Assembly (NCBI RefSeq): GCF_003286085.1
Contig: NW_020825313.1
Coordinates: 4,216,001 to 4,280,000, forward strand
Direction: 5' to 3'
Length of the DNA stretch: 64,000 nucleotides
Source of the DNA: Drosophila persimilis
Lineage: Eukaryota; Arthropoda; Insecta; Diptera; Drosophilidae
Shown piece by piece: positions 8,437-20,582 of this stretch. A program made the translations under genes and the position numbers. Each line of letters begins with the position of its first letter. The first letter of the stretch is position 1. Below the pieces are notes generated by a model. The model was not told the origin of the DNA. It did not search any database and was given only the letters and a program-made list of their open reading frames with translations.

Positions 8437-11400
8437 TGATCACGTTGTGAGAACGTTTGATTGCCACATCTGGAAAGAGAGTGATCGGGCGCTTGTATAC
8501 ACCAGATGCTGTCTTAACGTCAACCACTCGTACGTGGTTGTCCTGTCCAGGATATGTCTTAATGATGCGACCCATTGGCCACTTCATTACTGGAAGGTTG
8601 TCTTCCTTAACCAAAACTAATAATCCTTCAGGTACGTGTGGTGAAGCGGTCTTCCATTTATGCCGAGCTTGCAATTCTTGGAGGAATTCCGTAGACCATT
8701 GTATCCAGAATGAATGCTTTAGGCGCGATACCAATTCCCAGCGCTTTACCAATGTTCTTCCTTGATGATCAGTATTGACGTCAGGTGGCGTTGTCAATGG
8801 TTCACCAATCAAGAAGTGTCCTGGGGTGAGCGCTGTTGTATCAGTGGGATCATTTGACATTGGAGTGATGGGTCGAGAATTGAGAATTGCTTCAATTTCG
8901 ATTATCACTGTGTTTAGTTCTTCAAATGTCAATGAGGCTGTGTTGGTGGTTGTTATCAACAGCTTTTTTGCTGATTTTACCGCCGCCAAACGATGGAGCC
9001 CTGGGAGTAATAAATTTAAAATCCACTTGCTTTTTGTTGCAATGATTCGTGATCAGAGCACTTGCCTTTGAGCTGAATATAGAGTCTTCTCATTCTTTAA
9101 GCTGATTGTTTGCACCCACAAAGTTCGTTGCATTGTCGCAATGAATAGTTTGGCACTTCCCACGTCTACTTAAGAATCGACGCAGGGCGGCCAAGAATGT
9201 ATCTGTGGTCAGGTCGCTTACCAGCTCCAGGTGTACTGCCTTTGTGGAAAAGCAGCAGAACACGACGATGTACGCCCTATCTGGTCTTTTGCCTCGGATC
9301 TTATGGTGGATCGAGATTGGTCCACAGTAGTCGACGCCTGCATTAAGAAACGGGCGTGCTTGTGTGACTCGTTGTGCTGGGAGATTGCTCATGATCTGGT
9401 GCATCAGCTTTGGTCTAGCCTTAGTGCATCTAACACAGCTGTGGATGATGCTTCTAGCCATTGTCTTGTCATTGATAATCCAATATTGTTGTCTTGCGAT
9501 TGCCCTTAATGCTTGAGCACCACAATGCATGTTCTCCTCATGTAGCTCCCGCAAGATCATTTTGACGATTGGGTCATTGTAAGGCAGCAAAACTGGGTGT
9601 TTTGCGTTGTATGGAAGTAGAGCTTCTTCAAGTCTACAACTAACTCGGATGAGCTCATCGTCTCCTAGGAAGGGAGATAACGATATGATCGAGCTCTTTC
9701 TATCCACAGTCTTATAGCGCTGGAAATGTTTTAACTCTGCTGTAAACTCGACTTGTTGTATGGTTCGCAGGATTATAGTGCGGGCGTGAGTCAGTTCTTC
9801 TGCGCAGAGCGTCGTGGTGTTCGCTCTGTTGGTTTTGTAGCAGAAGCGTAACATATATGCCACAATGCGTTGCGGTTTGTAAAACGAGTTGCTATGTCTG
9901 CAAGTATATAATTCGTCCCCAAGTGCGCTGGGTGTGATTGGCAAGCTTACATATTTAGCTTTTCTCTCAAGATTGCTGGGTTCTATGTTGGGTGCCTTCG
10001 TCCAGTTGTCTCGAGATCCGTGCAGGAATAACGGTCCATATAACCACAGATTTTGATCTGCCAGTCTGCTTGCTGCGATTCCTCTCGACAGGACATCGGC
10101 TGCGTTGTTGGCCGATGACACGTGACGCCATTGTGACTGGTTTGTTAATGCCTGGATTTTGGCTATTCGATTTGCCACAAAGGTATGGTATGTTGATGAC
10201 GATGCGTTTATCCAGGATAACACAACGGTGGAATCACTCCAAAACCATCCTGAAACCGTGTTAATGTCCATGTGCAGATCCTGTCGGACTCGGTTTGTGA
10301 GCTCGGCACCGAGGACTGTAGCACAAAGCTCTAACCGTGGTAGCGATTGTTTGGCTGTCGGCGCCCCACGTGATTTCGAACAGAGCAGTCTTACTGACAC
10401 TTGGTTGTTTTTGTATGTAGCGCGTACATATACTGCTGCGCCATATGCTCGTTCTGATGCATCTACAAACGTATGGAGTTCTTGGGTAACTGGAATTTTA
10501 CCATCGTAGATATGCCGGGGAATTTGCATTTTGTTCAATGTTTGTAATTCGTCCCGGTATTCTTTCCATTCGATTTGGTGTTGTAATGGTAATTCGTCAT
10601 CCCAATCCAGTTTGAGCTCCCAAAGATGTTGCATGAAGATTTTTGCCTTTACTAACACCGGTGCAAAGAGTTCTAGTGGGTCAAAGATTTGGGCCAGTTC
10701 GGAACATACCACTCGTTTGGTGATGCATGTAGCCTGGCTTTTCTGTGTTCGTCCACACAATGTATCCTTCTTCGGCATCCAGATGAGACCCAGAGTTTTC
10801 ACGCTGTAGTGCTCTAGTGTCTCTCCTAGTTTTACATCGGTTACAATACAATGGAGAAGTTGCTCATTGTTGGAGCACCACTTGCGCAATTTGAATCCGG
10901 ACGGTAGCAATATCTTATTTAGTTCTTGTCGAACATGAATTGCCTCTGGAATCGTGTTTGCTCCAGTTAGACAGTCGTCAACATAGAAATCGGTTTTTAA
11001 TGTTGTTGATCCTACTGGTAGTCTGTCTTTGTATTGTAATGCCAAATGATCCAGACATTTCGTTGCTAGGAACGGAGCAGCTGTTGTCCCATATGTTACT
11101 GTTTTCAGGCGATAGTACCTGATCTCTTCGGATGGATTGTTTCTCCAGACTATCATCTGATGGAATTGATCCTCCGGATTCATCCACACTTGCCGGTACA
11201 TTTTTTCTATGTCCGCTGTGAATACGTACTTATGAATTCGAAATCGTAGCAGAATGGACATAAGTTCGCTCTGAATGGTGGGTCCAGCCTGCAGAATGTC
11301 GTTCAAGGATTTCCCGCTTGTTGATTTGCATGATGCATCGAATACTACCCGAAGCTTTGTGGTGGTGCTCTCAGGTTTGAGTACACAATGATGTGGAATG

Positions 11401-11444
11401 AAGTAGTGCCTTTTGGGAACTTTTGATGCTGGCACAATCTTCAA
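8354..11444 (-). pseudogene. pol: BEL/Pao Pol of element 2: RT, RNase H, integrase (broken)
   Basis: The main open frame (11444-9090, 784 residues) starts inside the RT domain: HHCVLKPES, LRVVFDAS, LNDILQAGPTIQ and catalytic FYVDD. RNase H follows (TFVDAS, LPRLELCA, FWSDSTVVL, NNAADVLSRG). The integrase zinc finger (CVRCTKARPK) and the first two catalytic Asp (AGVDYCGP, HCDNATNF) are present, then a stop at 9090. The remainder is open in another frame from about 8989 (AAVKSAKK, LNSRPITPMS, LTPGHFLIG, VKEDNLPVMKW). At the join, about ten bases that should encode the Gly-Leu-Trp-Glu turn seem deleted, which removes the third catalytic residue. The N-terminal link to the protease is also frame-broken near 11450-11500. 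Inactive. Confidence 0.88.
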
Positions 11445-11494
11445 TGTCCTAGTCCTTCATACTCTTCCTTGAAGTCCACATAACTCTTCCAAGT

Positions 11495-13746
11495 TTATGT
11501 TGAGCTTCGCCGCTCCAACGCTAGGAATCTTTTTGTTGCGGTTTCCAACGACTCCCCCAGGGCTGACGGGTGTTCGGAAAATGGGAGCTTTACAATAAAA
11601 CGGCCGTCTGAAGCTGTCTGAAGATTTTCTATAAAATGAGCTTCGCATCGTGCTTCCACTGGAGTGCGTGGCTTGTCTTCCGTCTCTAGATTGTCCAGAG
11701 TCCAGAATCTTTCCATGAGCTCGTTTACTCCCGTTTCACAAATGGGTGAGGAATTGTGGGCAGATTTGACTTTTCCTGCCACAATCCATCCCAGTTTCGT
11801 GTTTTGTAGCAACGGGCCTCCTGTCCTTAGCTGCTGTTGATCTGGTAGCAGCAGCCAGTAGTAATGCTCGGCTCCGATTAGCATGTCGATTTTGCCTGGC
11901 TTATGGAAGTTTGGATCTGCCAGTGAGATCTTGCTTGGTACGTTTAAGCTATCTGAATCGAGTATCTTAGCTGAATGATCAGCTATTATCTGTGGTAATA
12001 CGAAAGCTTCAATTCTTTGCGTAAAACCATTGTGAAGGGATTTCATGAGCACATTTACTCGTGCTCTGCTGGTCTTTGATTGACCTCCAATTCCTTCGAT
12101 CCGTAATGTTGTGTCTTTTAGTTTGAGGGACAACATTGATGCCATTCGTTCAGAGATCAAGTTTATCTGTGATCCTGAATCTAGCAGTGCTCTGAAATTA
12201 GCAACCTGCCCGTTGTTGGCTTCTACTGCCACCTTTGCTGTGGCCAGAAGATTGTAACTATTGTTACTTGCTGCACCAACCGTCGGTTCTCTTGATTCTG
12301 TAGCTGCGCCTGATGCTGTTTCCAAATGTAGCATCGTGTTGTGCTTCCTGTCACACTTAAAGCAGTTTCGACCAGGGCATGCGTTTGTTTTGCGATTTGT
12401 TCTAAAACAATTAACGAACATTTTTTGTTTTTGTACCCAATTTAGTCGTTCTGATGGAGATTTGGAGCGAAATTCTTCGCATCCGTACAGCCAATGGCTT
12501 GCTTTTTTGCAGAATGTGCATAAGGGTGCTCGCGTTGTCCCTGTGTTTGCTGATGCACATGTCGTGCCTTTTGGCTCTCTCCTTGATGCTGGTGACTTCT
12601 TACTGGTTGCTAGAACCCGAATTCTTTGCTCCAAGAACTGAAGCATCGTATCCAGCGCCTGAATGTTCTTTGAGCTTCCCAATGATTGCTCATACAAGGC
12701 CTTATTTGTTACATCCAGTTTGTTTCTGATAATGGCAATCAATATCGGATCCCATGTAGATATATTGATGCCCAATCCCTTTAGTGATGCAAGGGATTCT
12801 ATGGTTGTTATATACAACTCTTTGAATGACTTGGGATCGTCATTAATTGTTTGGTGATTGAGGAAGCGGTTCAGTACCGTGTTCGAAACATCTCTGGGAT
12901 TGTTGTATGCGTCAACTAGTATTTCCCAAGCGGCTTCATAATTTTCTTCCTTTAGATCGATATGTCGAATCAATCTTTCTGCCTCGCCGGTAACAGTGGT
13001 TTTAAGATACCACATCTTTTTCACCGTAGGCATGTTGGTCGAAGATCGAAGAACTGGGTCCATTTTAATAGATCCCCATCAAACTTTGGGATGCTGATGC
13101 GTGGAAGCTGCACGTTATCCGTGTTTGGTGTGGCTGATTTTGCCAATGCTCTTTGGACCTTACTTTCCAGTGTTAGGTAGGATTCCATGTCATATCCTCC
13201 TTCCACTGGGTCCTCGTATTCCTCATGAATTGTGAAGTGGACTTCCTGCGCTTGAGTCCATAGTGATTTTATCAAATCACTTGATGTGCGTCCTTCCGCC
13301 TCTGAAAGTTGTTTCAGATTGCGTTTAACGGACTCTACTATGGCCTTTTGTCGGCGACATAGTGAAAGCATTTTGCTGTAATCCTTCGAGGGCTGCTGGA
13401 TCAGACCGCTTTCTTTGGGAGCTATTGGAGGATTCTCATGCCTTTCTTTAAAGACGATTTGACGTTCCCCACGAGCACTAGACGTCTGTGATAGCTTATC
13501 CATGCATTCGGTAAACATCGTAATGTATTGCTTACATGTTGTACGTAAGTCTTCACGGAATTTTACGTATTCATCCGTTTTGTCTGTATCGCGAAGTTTG
13601 GAGTCGTTTTTGTTGAAGCGACTCCACGCATTTTCGAGTGCTGATATTTTGGCTTGAAAATAGGAGGCCGTTTGCTTTCGTTCTTGGGAATCTTTTTTAA
13701 AGTTCCGAATGCACCTCGATATTTCCTCACCAATCTCTTGCTGCAC
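11495..13746 (-). pseudogene. gag: BEL/Pao Gag-protease of element 2 (frameshifted)
   Basis: Two overlapping frames (13746-13021 and 13063-11495) form one Gag-protease, separated by a frameshift near 13040. The first frame is helical and charged, ending in the conserved LPRISIPKFDGD motif. The second continues the Gag core (YEAAWEILVDAYNNPRDV), then has zinc knuckles (CTFCKKASHWLYGC, CFRTNRKTNACPGRNC, CDRKHNTMLH) and a retropepsin with the intact active-site motif LLDSGSQINLI. A LADPNFHKPGKIDMLIGAE block and FSEHPSALG follow at the Pol boundary. It ends at a frame break before the RT. Start at 13746 is the first good ATG after the leader. Confidence 0.85.
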
Positions 13747-14073
13747 ATATTTGAAGGTAATAGTACAGGTTATGTGTTGGATGGAGGGATTTGTGCTGTT
13801 TCCAATTTATGGAACGCACGGAACAACAAAAATTGATTACCTTGGTGGTAATCGAATTCTATAGCTGCAACAGAAAGTTGGCTGATAACCTGAATATGTC
13901 AGATTTGCCAAAGTGATACTTATTGGTAGGAGATGCTACCGTAAGTGTATGGCCTGATGCCAAATATTATTGAAGATGTCCTGTTGACTGCTTCAATCTG
14001 ATGTCCAGATCGAATCCTTTCACTGTAGCTTGTTAGATAGTTTGAAAGGATGACCAAGGTCGGGGTCACAAAA
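13747..14073 (-). promoter_or_regulatory. 5' leader and primer-binding site of element 2
   Basis: The minus strand next to the 5' LTR reads GTGACCCCGAC (14069-14059), four bases from the LTR edge. This matches the tRNA-Trp-type PBS core as I remember it, with the first TGG imperfect. The remaining leader contains no ORF. The tRNA identity is an inference. Confidence 0.5.
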
Positions 14074-14668
14074 TGTTAATGTGTGTGTGGGTGTGTGTGT
14101 GTAGGAAGCTGGGTTGCATACGGTACATAAACCGTCTACAGTTTGGTCGTCGCAACTAGAACTTGAACCAGTTGGACTGCGGAGTGGGTATCCTACGGTG
14201 CGCAAGGGAGGATCTGAAGACACGGCGACAGCCTCTGATGATTGCGATGGAAGATGAGTGACAGGCAGTTATGGTACTGTTTCTGATACTGAGTTTTATT
14301 GAACAAATGCATCTCCTTATATAGCTAGCAGTGGTACTCTTATTCTATGGGAAGGAACGCACAGGCTCCTTGTGAGTGTATTTTTAGATTGGGTACACTT
14401 ACTCTGTGCGGGGGTTACATTTCAGTGCATTTACTTAGGTACTTGGCAGCAATAAAGTAGATAGTTTATTGCTTGATCCCTTTTGGTGGGTTCGAGTTTA
14501 CAAGTGTTATTGTCTATTCTTAGTTGATAATGTATTTTTTGTGTCGTCATATTCATTCACATGAAGTGACATGGACAATTTTATTTATGAGTATTTGTGT
14601 ATGAGATTGCACTGTATATTCCTAATATTCATTAAATACATAAATAAAAATAAATCTGTGGCTGAACA
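14074..14668 (-). repeat. 5' LTR of element 2
   Basis: On the plus strand it starts TGTTAATGTG and ends GGCTGAACA, then the GAGAC target duplication. Compared with 6241-6825 it has a short extra AAATAAAAATAAA-type insertion near its right end and a different (TG)n pattern. Confidence 0.92.
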
Positions 14669-14673
14669 GAGAC

Positions 14674-16292
14674 ATTATAAATTTATTCATTAATAACTAA
14701 AATTTAAATACATTACTAGCACTTAGTTTACCCTCTCCAAATATTTTCAATTTCCCTTAACTTAACTCCCCTGCGCTTAAACTTGGTTTTATTTTTATTC
14801 TTCGAAACTCAACGATTGGCCTTGCTGCGTCAGCAGCTGATCCCCTCTCTCAAACTTAAACGCTCGATTGACGGCTCGACAGACTTACAAAGTAAACGCA
14901 TTTCTTTTTCGTTTTTCCCCAATAGAACAAGTGTGATTTAGCGAATTGTCATCATCGGCAGAACCGATTATTAAAATGACTTCGCTTTATGGTTTTATTT
15001 ACTCACTGTTTCTTTTGTTGTGTTGCGGTCCATCGGCGAAAGCGCTTTCTCGATGCCAGCTGATAAATCTTCGTGAGGTATCAAGAGTGTATTTTTTATT
15101 TACTTTTTTCTGTTTGTTGTACCTGTATGTGTAAACTGGCACTTGCACTCACACTCGCCCTAGGAGAGCACAACGAAATCCCCCTTACCCCTTTGCAGTA
15201 GAATTAATAGGTATGTTTTTATCTTTAGCTTATTATAAATTCATTATTTTACTCATTTGCTCTACTTCCTTTTCCTATTCTTTTCTCCTTTCCCGTCCAC
15301 TCGCACTCTCTCTCCTTCTGCGTGCGACCGAAAATTTGAGCCGATCCCGCTACCTTTCCGCTAACTCGCTCTGGCTTTTCGGTTTCGGTTCAACCACTGG
15401 AGTTCTATGAAACTGCGGCACTGAGACGAAGTGTTCTTCCGTTTACAAAAAAAGTTTGATCGAAAATTGGTTTTCGTTTTCTTCTGATCTGCTCGCGATA
15501 CACGACATGCTGCTTCCCAACGGCAACTGTCTCTTTCTTCAGCTCGTTAGGCCAGCCTTGGTCGACTTATTCTCGTCTCTGCTTTGTTCTAGTTTCCCCT
15601 TGTTTATGGTTCCCCTCTGCTTTGCATTCCCCTTGCCAGGTGCATTTATGTTGAAGCGGTGCTCTTTTTGCCTTGAGATTGAACTGAGATTCGGGTAGGC
15701 CAGCCTTAGTCGAATTATTATCGCCTCTGCTGCGCTCTAGGTTCCCCTTGTTTATGGTTCCCCTCTGCTGTACCTTCCCCTTGCCAGGTGGATTTATGTT
15801 GAAGCGGTGCGCTTTGTCTTGAGATTTAACTGAGGCTGGGGTGCCAAACCTAGGGGTATCAAAAGTTCTGACTGCTTGAATACATGTACTGTATTCTCCG
15901 CTGACTGCTTTTTTTTCTCTTTCTAGCAAGCTCGCGCTCTTTTCCGAATCTATGCAAAAATTTTCCTTCACACTTCACTTCAAACAGCTAGGTTGATCAA
16001 CGTACCGAATTCCTGAGCTTCGCTAGAAGCTACCAGTTGGCTCAGTGTCCAAGACGAAAAAGAGCGAATGCCATTCTGCCTCGACACTCGGACCCTACTT
16101 TCTCTGCTCGACCCTTCAACTGTCAAATTCCATTACTCTTTCCTCAGATACGATCTTTGACCTATAGGTGGCGCGTTTATGTTTCTTTTTCTTCCACCCC
16201 CAGTGCTGTTAGGACGCACAGTTGTACCTGAATTTTGGTCTGCCGAGTTCTTCCCCGAGTGAATTCCCCCCAAAGCTACAGGGAACTTTACA
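14674..16292 (-). repeat. Ulysses/Osvaldo-like long LTR, copy 1, right part
   Basis: The sequence resumes after the target duplication and matches 60028-61428, apart from about 225 bp (around 15765-15990) missing from copy 2. It contains no gene. Short ORFs conserved in both copies (for example 15213-15410) lie in a pyrimidine-rich region and look like chance. An internal near-duplication (GGCCAGCCTT-GTCGA...GTTCCCCTTGTTTATGG at about 15550 and 15700) is visible. Confidence 0.75.
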
Positions 16293-16528
16293 AATTTTAT
16301 TACATTTATGATAGCTTTAACTGCTTGCAAGCTGTTTCTCTATCGGACCCAATCCGTGCATCCGTGCATACTGTAAAAATTATACAACATTATGTTTAAA
16401 TCTGTATCTGCAAGTTCGCGACAACACCATCAAATAATTTTAAATATTAAGAAAACCATCTAACCGTGATGCATGGCCGACATGGGTTATTCTGCTGGGA
16501 AAAAAGGCAAAACTATAAAAACAGTACT
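16293..16528. other. Spacer between the Ulysses-like LTR and element 3
   Basis: AT-rich sequence without a recognisable feature. It may be original target DNA, since elements abut it on both sides. Confidence 0.5.
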
Positions 16529-16839
16529 TGAAAAATTAGAAGAGTTTTTCTAATAAATAACCGAAAACTTTGGGTGGCTGTAATTTAAATTATTTATTTG
16601 GCGGGGCGAAAAAATTGATACGCTCGATCTAATTCAAGGTTGGCGAACAACTATATTTTCTTCACAATTCAAATCTCTTACTCTAGCTAACCTACAGTGG
16701 CAAAGCGGGGCGAATTCGCCAAGAGCGAGAGAGCGAGCTTTTATTGCGCTCCCGCTTTGCCCTAGCCTAACTTACACTAGACTTCATAATTAAGATCAAT
16801 AACTAATAATTGTGGCCATGGATGGAAGGTCACGCAACA
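16529..16839 (-). repeat. 3' LTR of element 3
   Basis: Plus-strand ends are TGAAAAATTAG and CACGCAACA. It is the same length as the LTR at 28590-28900, with matching blocks such as GGCAAAGCGGGGCGAATTCG. The inner flank, read on the minus strand, is CAACGGGGCCGG directly before TGTTGCG, a plausible though interrupted polypurine tract. Confidence 0.92.
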
Positions 16840-16867
16840 CCGGCCCCGTTGAACGCCTGCATCGGCT

Positions 16868-18386
16868 TCAACACATTGGGAGCGGCGCTAATTTGTGTAT
16901 GGCCCGCCGAAAAACCGCTCCAGTGCTAGTCCTTATTTCGACGACCCTGACCATGCCGTCCTCTCCTGCGTGCGTGGCGATGACCCTCCCCACTAGCCAC
17001 TCCTGAGGCGGCAGATTGTCCTCGGCCACGATGACGAGGTCTCCTTCCTCGAGGTTCGGTTGCTGCTGGTGCCATTTGCCCCGAATTTGCAGCCCCAGGA
17101 CATATTCGCGGGACCATCGCTGCCAAAACGCTTGCCTGACTGACGAGACAAGTCGCCATCGCCGCAAGCAACTGAGACTCTCCTGGTCCGGAGTCCGCAG
17201 TGCTGGGGGGGCGATGAGCGACCCGCCTGTCAGCAGGTGCCCGGGTGTTAGGGCCTCGCCGTCGCTTGGATCTTGGCTGATGGCTCCCAGCGGCCTCGAA
17301 TTCATTATGGCCTCGATGCCGACGAGGACTGTGGCGAGCTCTTCGGCGGTTAGGAGCGCGCTGCCTACCGCCCGTAGGAGTAGGCTCTTGGCAGTTTTTA
17401 CACCTGCCTCCCATAGCCCTCCCATGTGAGGAGCTCGCGGCGGTATGAACGCAAATTCTCATCCGTTCTTTGACGCGAAGTCGCGAATTGCGTCTCCTTG
17501 CTCCTTGAGCCTGATCCGCAGAGCGCTGAGATGGCGGCTCGCTCCGACGAAGTTCGTCCCGTTGTCGCAATGGACGACTTGGGGATATCCTCTGCGACCG
17601 ACGAACCTTTGGAAAGCCAACAAAAAACAGTCAGTGGTTAGATCGGAAACTATTTCTAGGTGAACCGCCTTGGACGCAAAACAAACAAAAAGCGCAATGT
17701 ATGACTTGTATGGGGGCCTTCCGCGAATTTTCAATGTCCTGTGCACTGGTCCACAAAAATCAACGCCGCATTTTGAAAATGGGCGGAGAGCACGGAGTCG
17801 ATCTGCGGGTAAATTCCCCATGAGTTGCGTCAGCAATCGAGGCTTGTATTTAAAACAGCGCATACACGATCGAACTGTCTGACGGCAGACCTCCTGAGCG
17901 TTCACTATCCAAACGCTCTGTCGAAGGATGCTCACAAGTGCTCGTGGGCCGACATGAAAATTCGAATGGTGCAGATGACGAATATAGCTTCGCACGAATT
18001 GCGAGCGCTTAGTCAAAAGCAGAGGAAACTTGGCATAGGAAACTTGATATAGGAGCTTTGGCTAGTCGCCCCCCCACTCGCAACAACGAAAAGTTGCACC
18101 AAGTCCCTGTGTCTTCATGGATGAATGGGTTCAACCGCTGAAGACTAGGACCAATTGTAGATCCTTTCCTAACCTTTTCGATTTCTCCTTGATACTCGTG
18201 ATGCTGGACGATTTCGACAATTTTATAAAAGGCTTCATTGTATTCGGTCGGTGAGATAGTTTTTTCGAAATTTAGGCTTGGGTCTTTACATTTTCTTATA
18301 AAGCGGAACACATACACGAACACTCTAAGCAGTTTGAGGTGTGACGAGAATCCCTCGATGACATCTAACAGCTCCGAACTTCGCAC
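16868..18386 (-). pseudogene. pol: BEL/Pao integrase of element 3 (one stop, one frameshift)
   Basis: Three segments cover the integrase. The first (18386-18009) holds the pre-integrase region, ending in LLRVGGRL. The second (18016-17459) has the zinc finger (CMRCFKYKPRLLTQLMGNLP) and two catalytic Asp (GVDFCGP, HCDNGTNFVGA). After an in-frame TGA at 17459-17461 the third (to 16868) has the catalytic Glu in GGLWEAG and the BEL C-terminal domain (MNSRPLGAIS, LTPGHLLTGG, AEDNLPPQEW). The DDE residues are all intact, so the damage is limited to a stop and a frameshift near 18010-18070. It ends 28 bases before the 3' LTR. Confidence 0.9.
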
Positions 18387-18429
18387 AGCAGCGGTCAGCC
18401 CGACCGCAGTCTTCCTCTTTTCCAGCTGA

Positions 18430-20582
18430 ATATCATCGGAGTGTTCGAAATGAGCGTTCTTGGAGCAGTTTTCATCTTCCTCTTTCAGAAATTATGGTCC
18501 TTCGAACCAAATTGACTGAACGATTTCGTCGACGTCACAACCTCTTGAGACAATATCTGCTGGGTTCTGTTACGTGGGTACATGCCGCCACGTAGCATCA
18601 TCTGACCACTCTTGAATCTCAGCCACTTTATTTGAAACGAAAGTCGACAACGACGATGGATGAGACCGGATCCAATGAAGAGTTACCTCTGAATCCGACC
18701 AATAAACGACTCGTTCCATGGGCATGTTTAATAGGGGCTTGATTCTGTGACAGAGATCTGCGAGAAGGAGAGCGGCACATAACACAAGCCTTGGGAGCGT
18801 TTTGGTCTTGAGCGGCGCTACTTTGGATTTCGAAGTCAACAATGTTATTTTTAAACCTTCTGCAGTTCTGCTACGTATATAGACGCACGCTCCATACGCT
18901 CTCATGGAGGCGTCAGCAAAGGCATGTATTTGAACCGGTGACATCGGATCGGAATACACAAACCGAGATATGGATATGTCTTCCAATTGAGATAGTGTAG
19001 TTTTCAACTTATTCCACGCTGTTTCCAAATGCAGCGGGATCGACTCATCCCAATCTAGTTTGTTAAGCCAAAGCTCCTGCAATAGGATCTTGCCTTTTAT
19101 AACGATAGGACTTAATAAACCAAGGGGGTCAAACAACTTTGATGTCACCGATAGTATGTTCCGTTTTGTCGCTCGGAGACCCATAACTGAATTGTCAATT
19201 TTGAACTTAAAGGCATCGTCAGTAGGTAACCATGAGATTCCTAACGCCTTTGTCGACTCTGAATCCGAGATTGTTTTGGGTTTGGCTGTGCTCTCAGATG
19301 CGGTGATCTCGGGTGAGTTTGAAAACCACTTAGTCAACTCAAACCCTGCGGTCTGAAGAACCTGAGACACTTCGGACTTAATTGCCCTTAGCTCCTCTAC
19401 GCATGCAGCACCAGTCAACAAGTCATCGACGTAAAAGTCGGACCCAATAACGTTAGCAGCTCCAGGGAATGAGAGCTTCGCAGGCTCACTCAACCTTTTC
19501 AAACACCGGATAGCTAAGAATGGGGCTGGTCCAGTCCCATAGGTTACAGTGTTGAGCTTGTATAATCTCAAGGATTCAGAAGGGTCTCTTCTCCACACTA
19601 TGAGCTGAAACTGCCGATCCGCTTCGTTCACCATCACTTGGTGATACATCTTTTTAACATCAGCAGTCAGGGCAAACCTATGCAGACGGAAACGGAGCAG
19701 TGTCGAGTATAATTCCTCTTGAATGGTAGGTCCCACCATCAGAATGTCATTTAAGGCCACCTGTGAGGACGTCTTGGACGAAGCATCGAACACGACTCGG
19801 AGCTTGGTATACGTACTTTGGGGCCTCAGAACACACTGATGAGAGATTACGTAGTGTGGAGTAGAAGGAATCGTATTGTCAGTAGGAGACATATGACCTA
19901 AGGAGAGGTACTCTTCCATGAATTCCAAGTACATTTTCTTCAACTCAGGGTCACGATGCAATCGTCTTTCAAGCGACAAAAACCGCCGTTTCGCAACCTC
20001 AAAGGAGTTGCCTAAACAATTTGGATCTGATTTAAACGGGAGCCTTACTTCGAACCGACCTGATGATAGTACCTGAGTCGTCTTACGATAGTGTTCTTCA
20101 TATAGCTTGTGCTCAGGTGTGGCAATTTTCTTGGTAGATGGCATTTCTTCCAGTGACCAAAACTTTTTCAAGGTCCTATCGATGGATACTAGCAACTCTT
20201 CACTGCAACTCAAACTGTTTGTAATTTGAGGAGCAGAACTCCTGGAAACATATTTTCCCGACACAACCCAACCAAGAAGGGTTTTCTGAAGAGTTGGAAA
20301 CCTTGGACCTTGTTTAATTTGACCAACAGCTAATAATTCAAAGAACGATTCTGCTCCAATTAACATATCTATTCTTTGTGGCTTGTAGAAATAAGGGTCT
20401 GCCAGTGGTAGGTTCTCTGGGATTCGCCAGTCAGTCACATTCACTGACTGGTCAGAGTGATAACCTGAAATTGATTTCAGGATCCAAAAATCAAAGGAGA
20501 ACTCATTACCATTTATTCGCGACTTCACCACTGTGTGTATTTTATCCTTTACTTGAGAATAAGATTCACCAATTCCAAGCAA
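18430..20582 (-). pseudogene. pol: BEL/Pao protease tail, RT and RNase H of element 3
   Basis: A 670-residue open frame (20582-18570) begins in the protease C-terminal region (LADPYFYKPQRIDMLIGAE, LLGWVVSGKY), passes the LPFKSDPNCLG linker, and enters RT (HQCVLRPQSTYT, LRVVFDASS, LNDILMVGPTIQ, catalytic FYVDD). RNase H follows (AFADASMRAYGACVY, LPRLVLCAALL, YWSDSEVTLHW). The usual Glu in LPRLELCA is Val here (LPRLVLCA), which may remove a catalytic acidic residue. A TAA at 18570-18572 interrupts the frame within the RNase H end; the same frame goes on to QNPADIVSRG. It is otherwise long and open for a dead element. Confidence 0.88.

Larger units (their letters stand above)
6241..14668 (-). 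mobile_element. Env-bearing BEL/Pao element (roo-like), complete but inactive (element 2)
   Basis: Two similar LTRs (585 and 595 bp) flank, on the minus strand, gag-protease, RT-RNase H-integrase and an env-like region. The 5-bp target duplication GAGAC is at 6236-6240 and 14669-14673. The target is the Ulysses-like LTR, and its other copy shows the uninterrupted sequence at about 60020-60030. The LTRs differ by roughly ten substitutions plus small indels by eye, so the insertion is moderately recent, yet every coding region is broken by frameshifts or deletions. Confidence 0.92.

Noticed and set aside
15213-15410. 65-residue frame conserved at 60569-60766
   Set aside because: Both lie in the same LTR; the encoded peptide is a Ser/Leu-rich product of a pyrimidine-rich tract with no other support.
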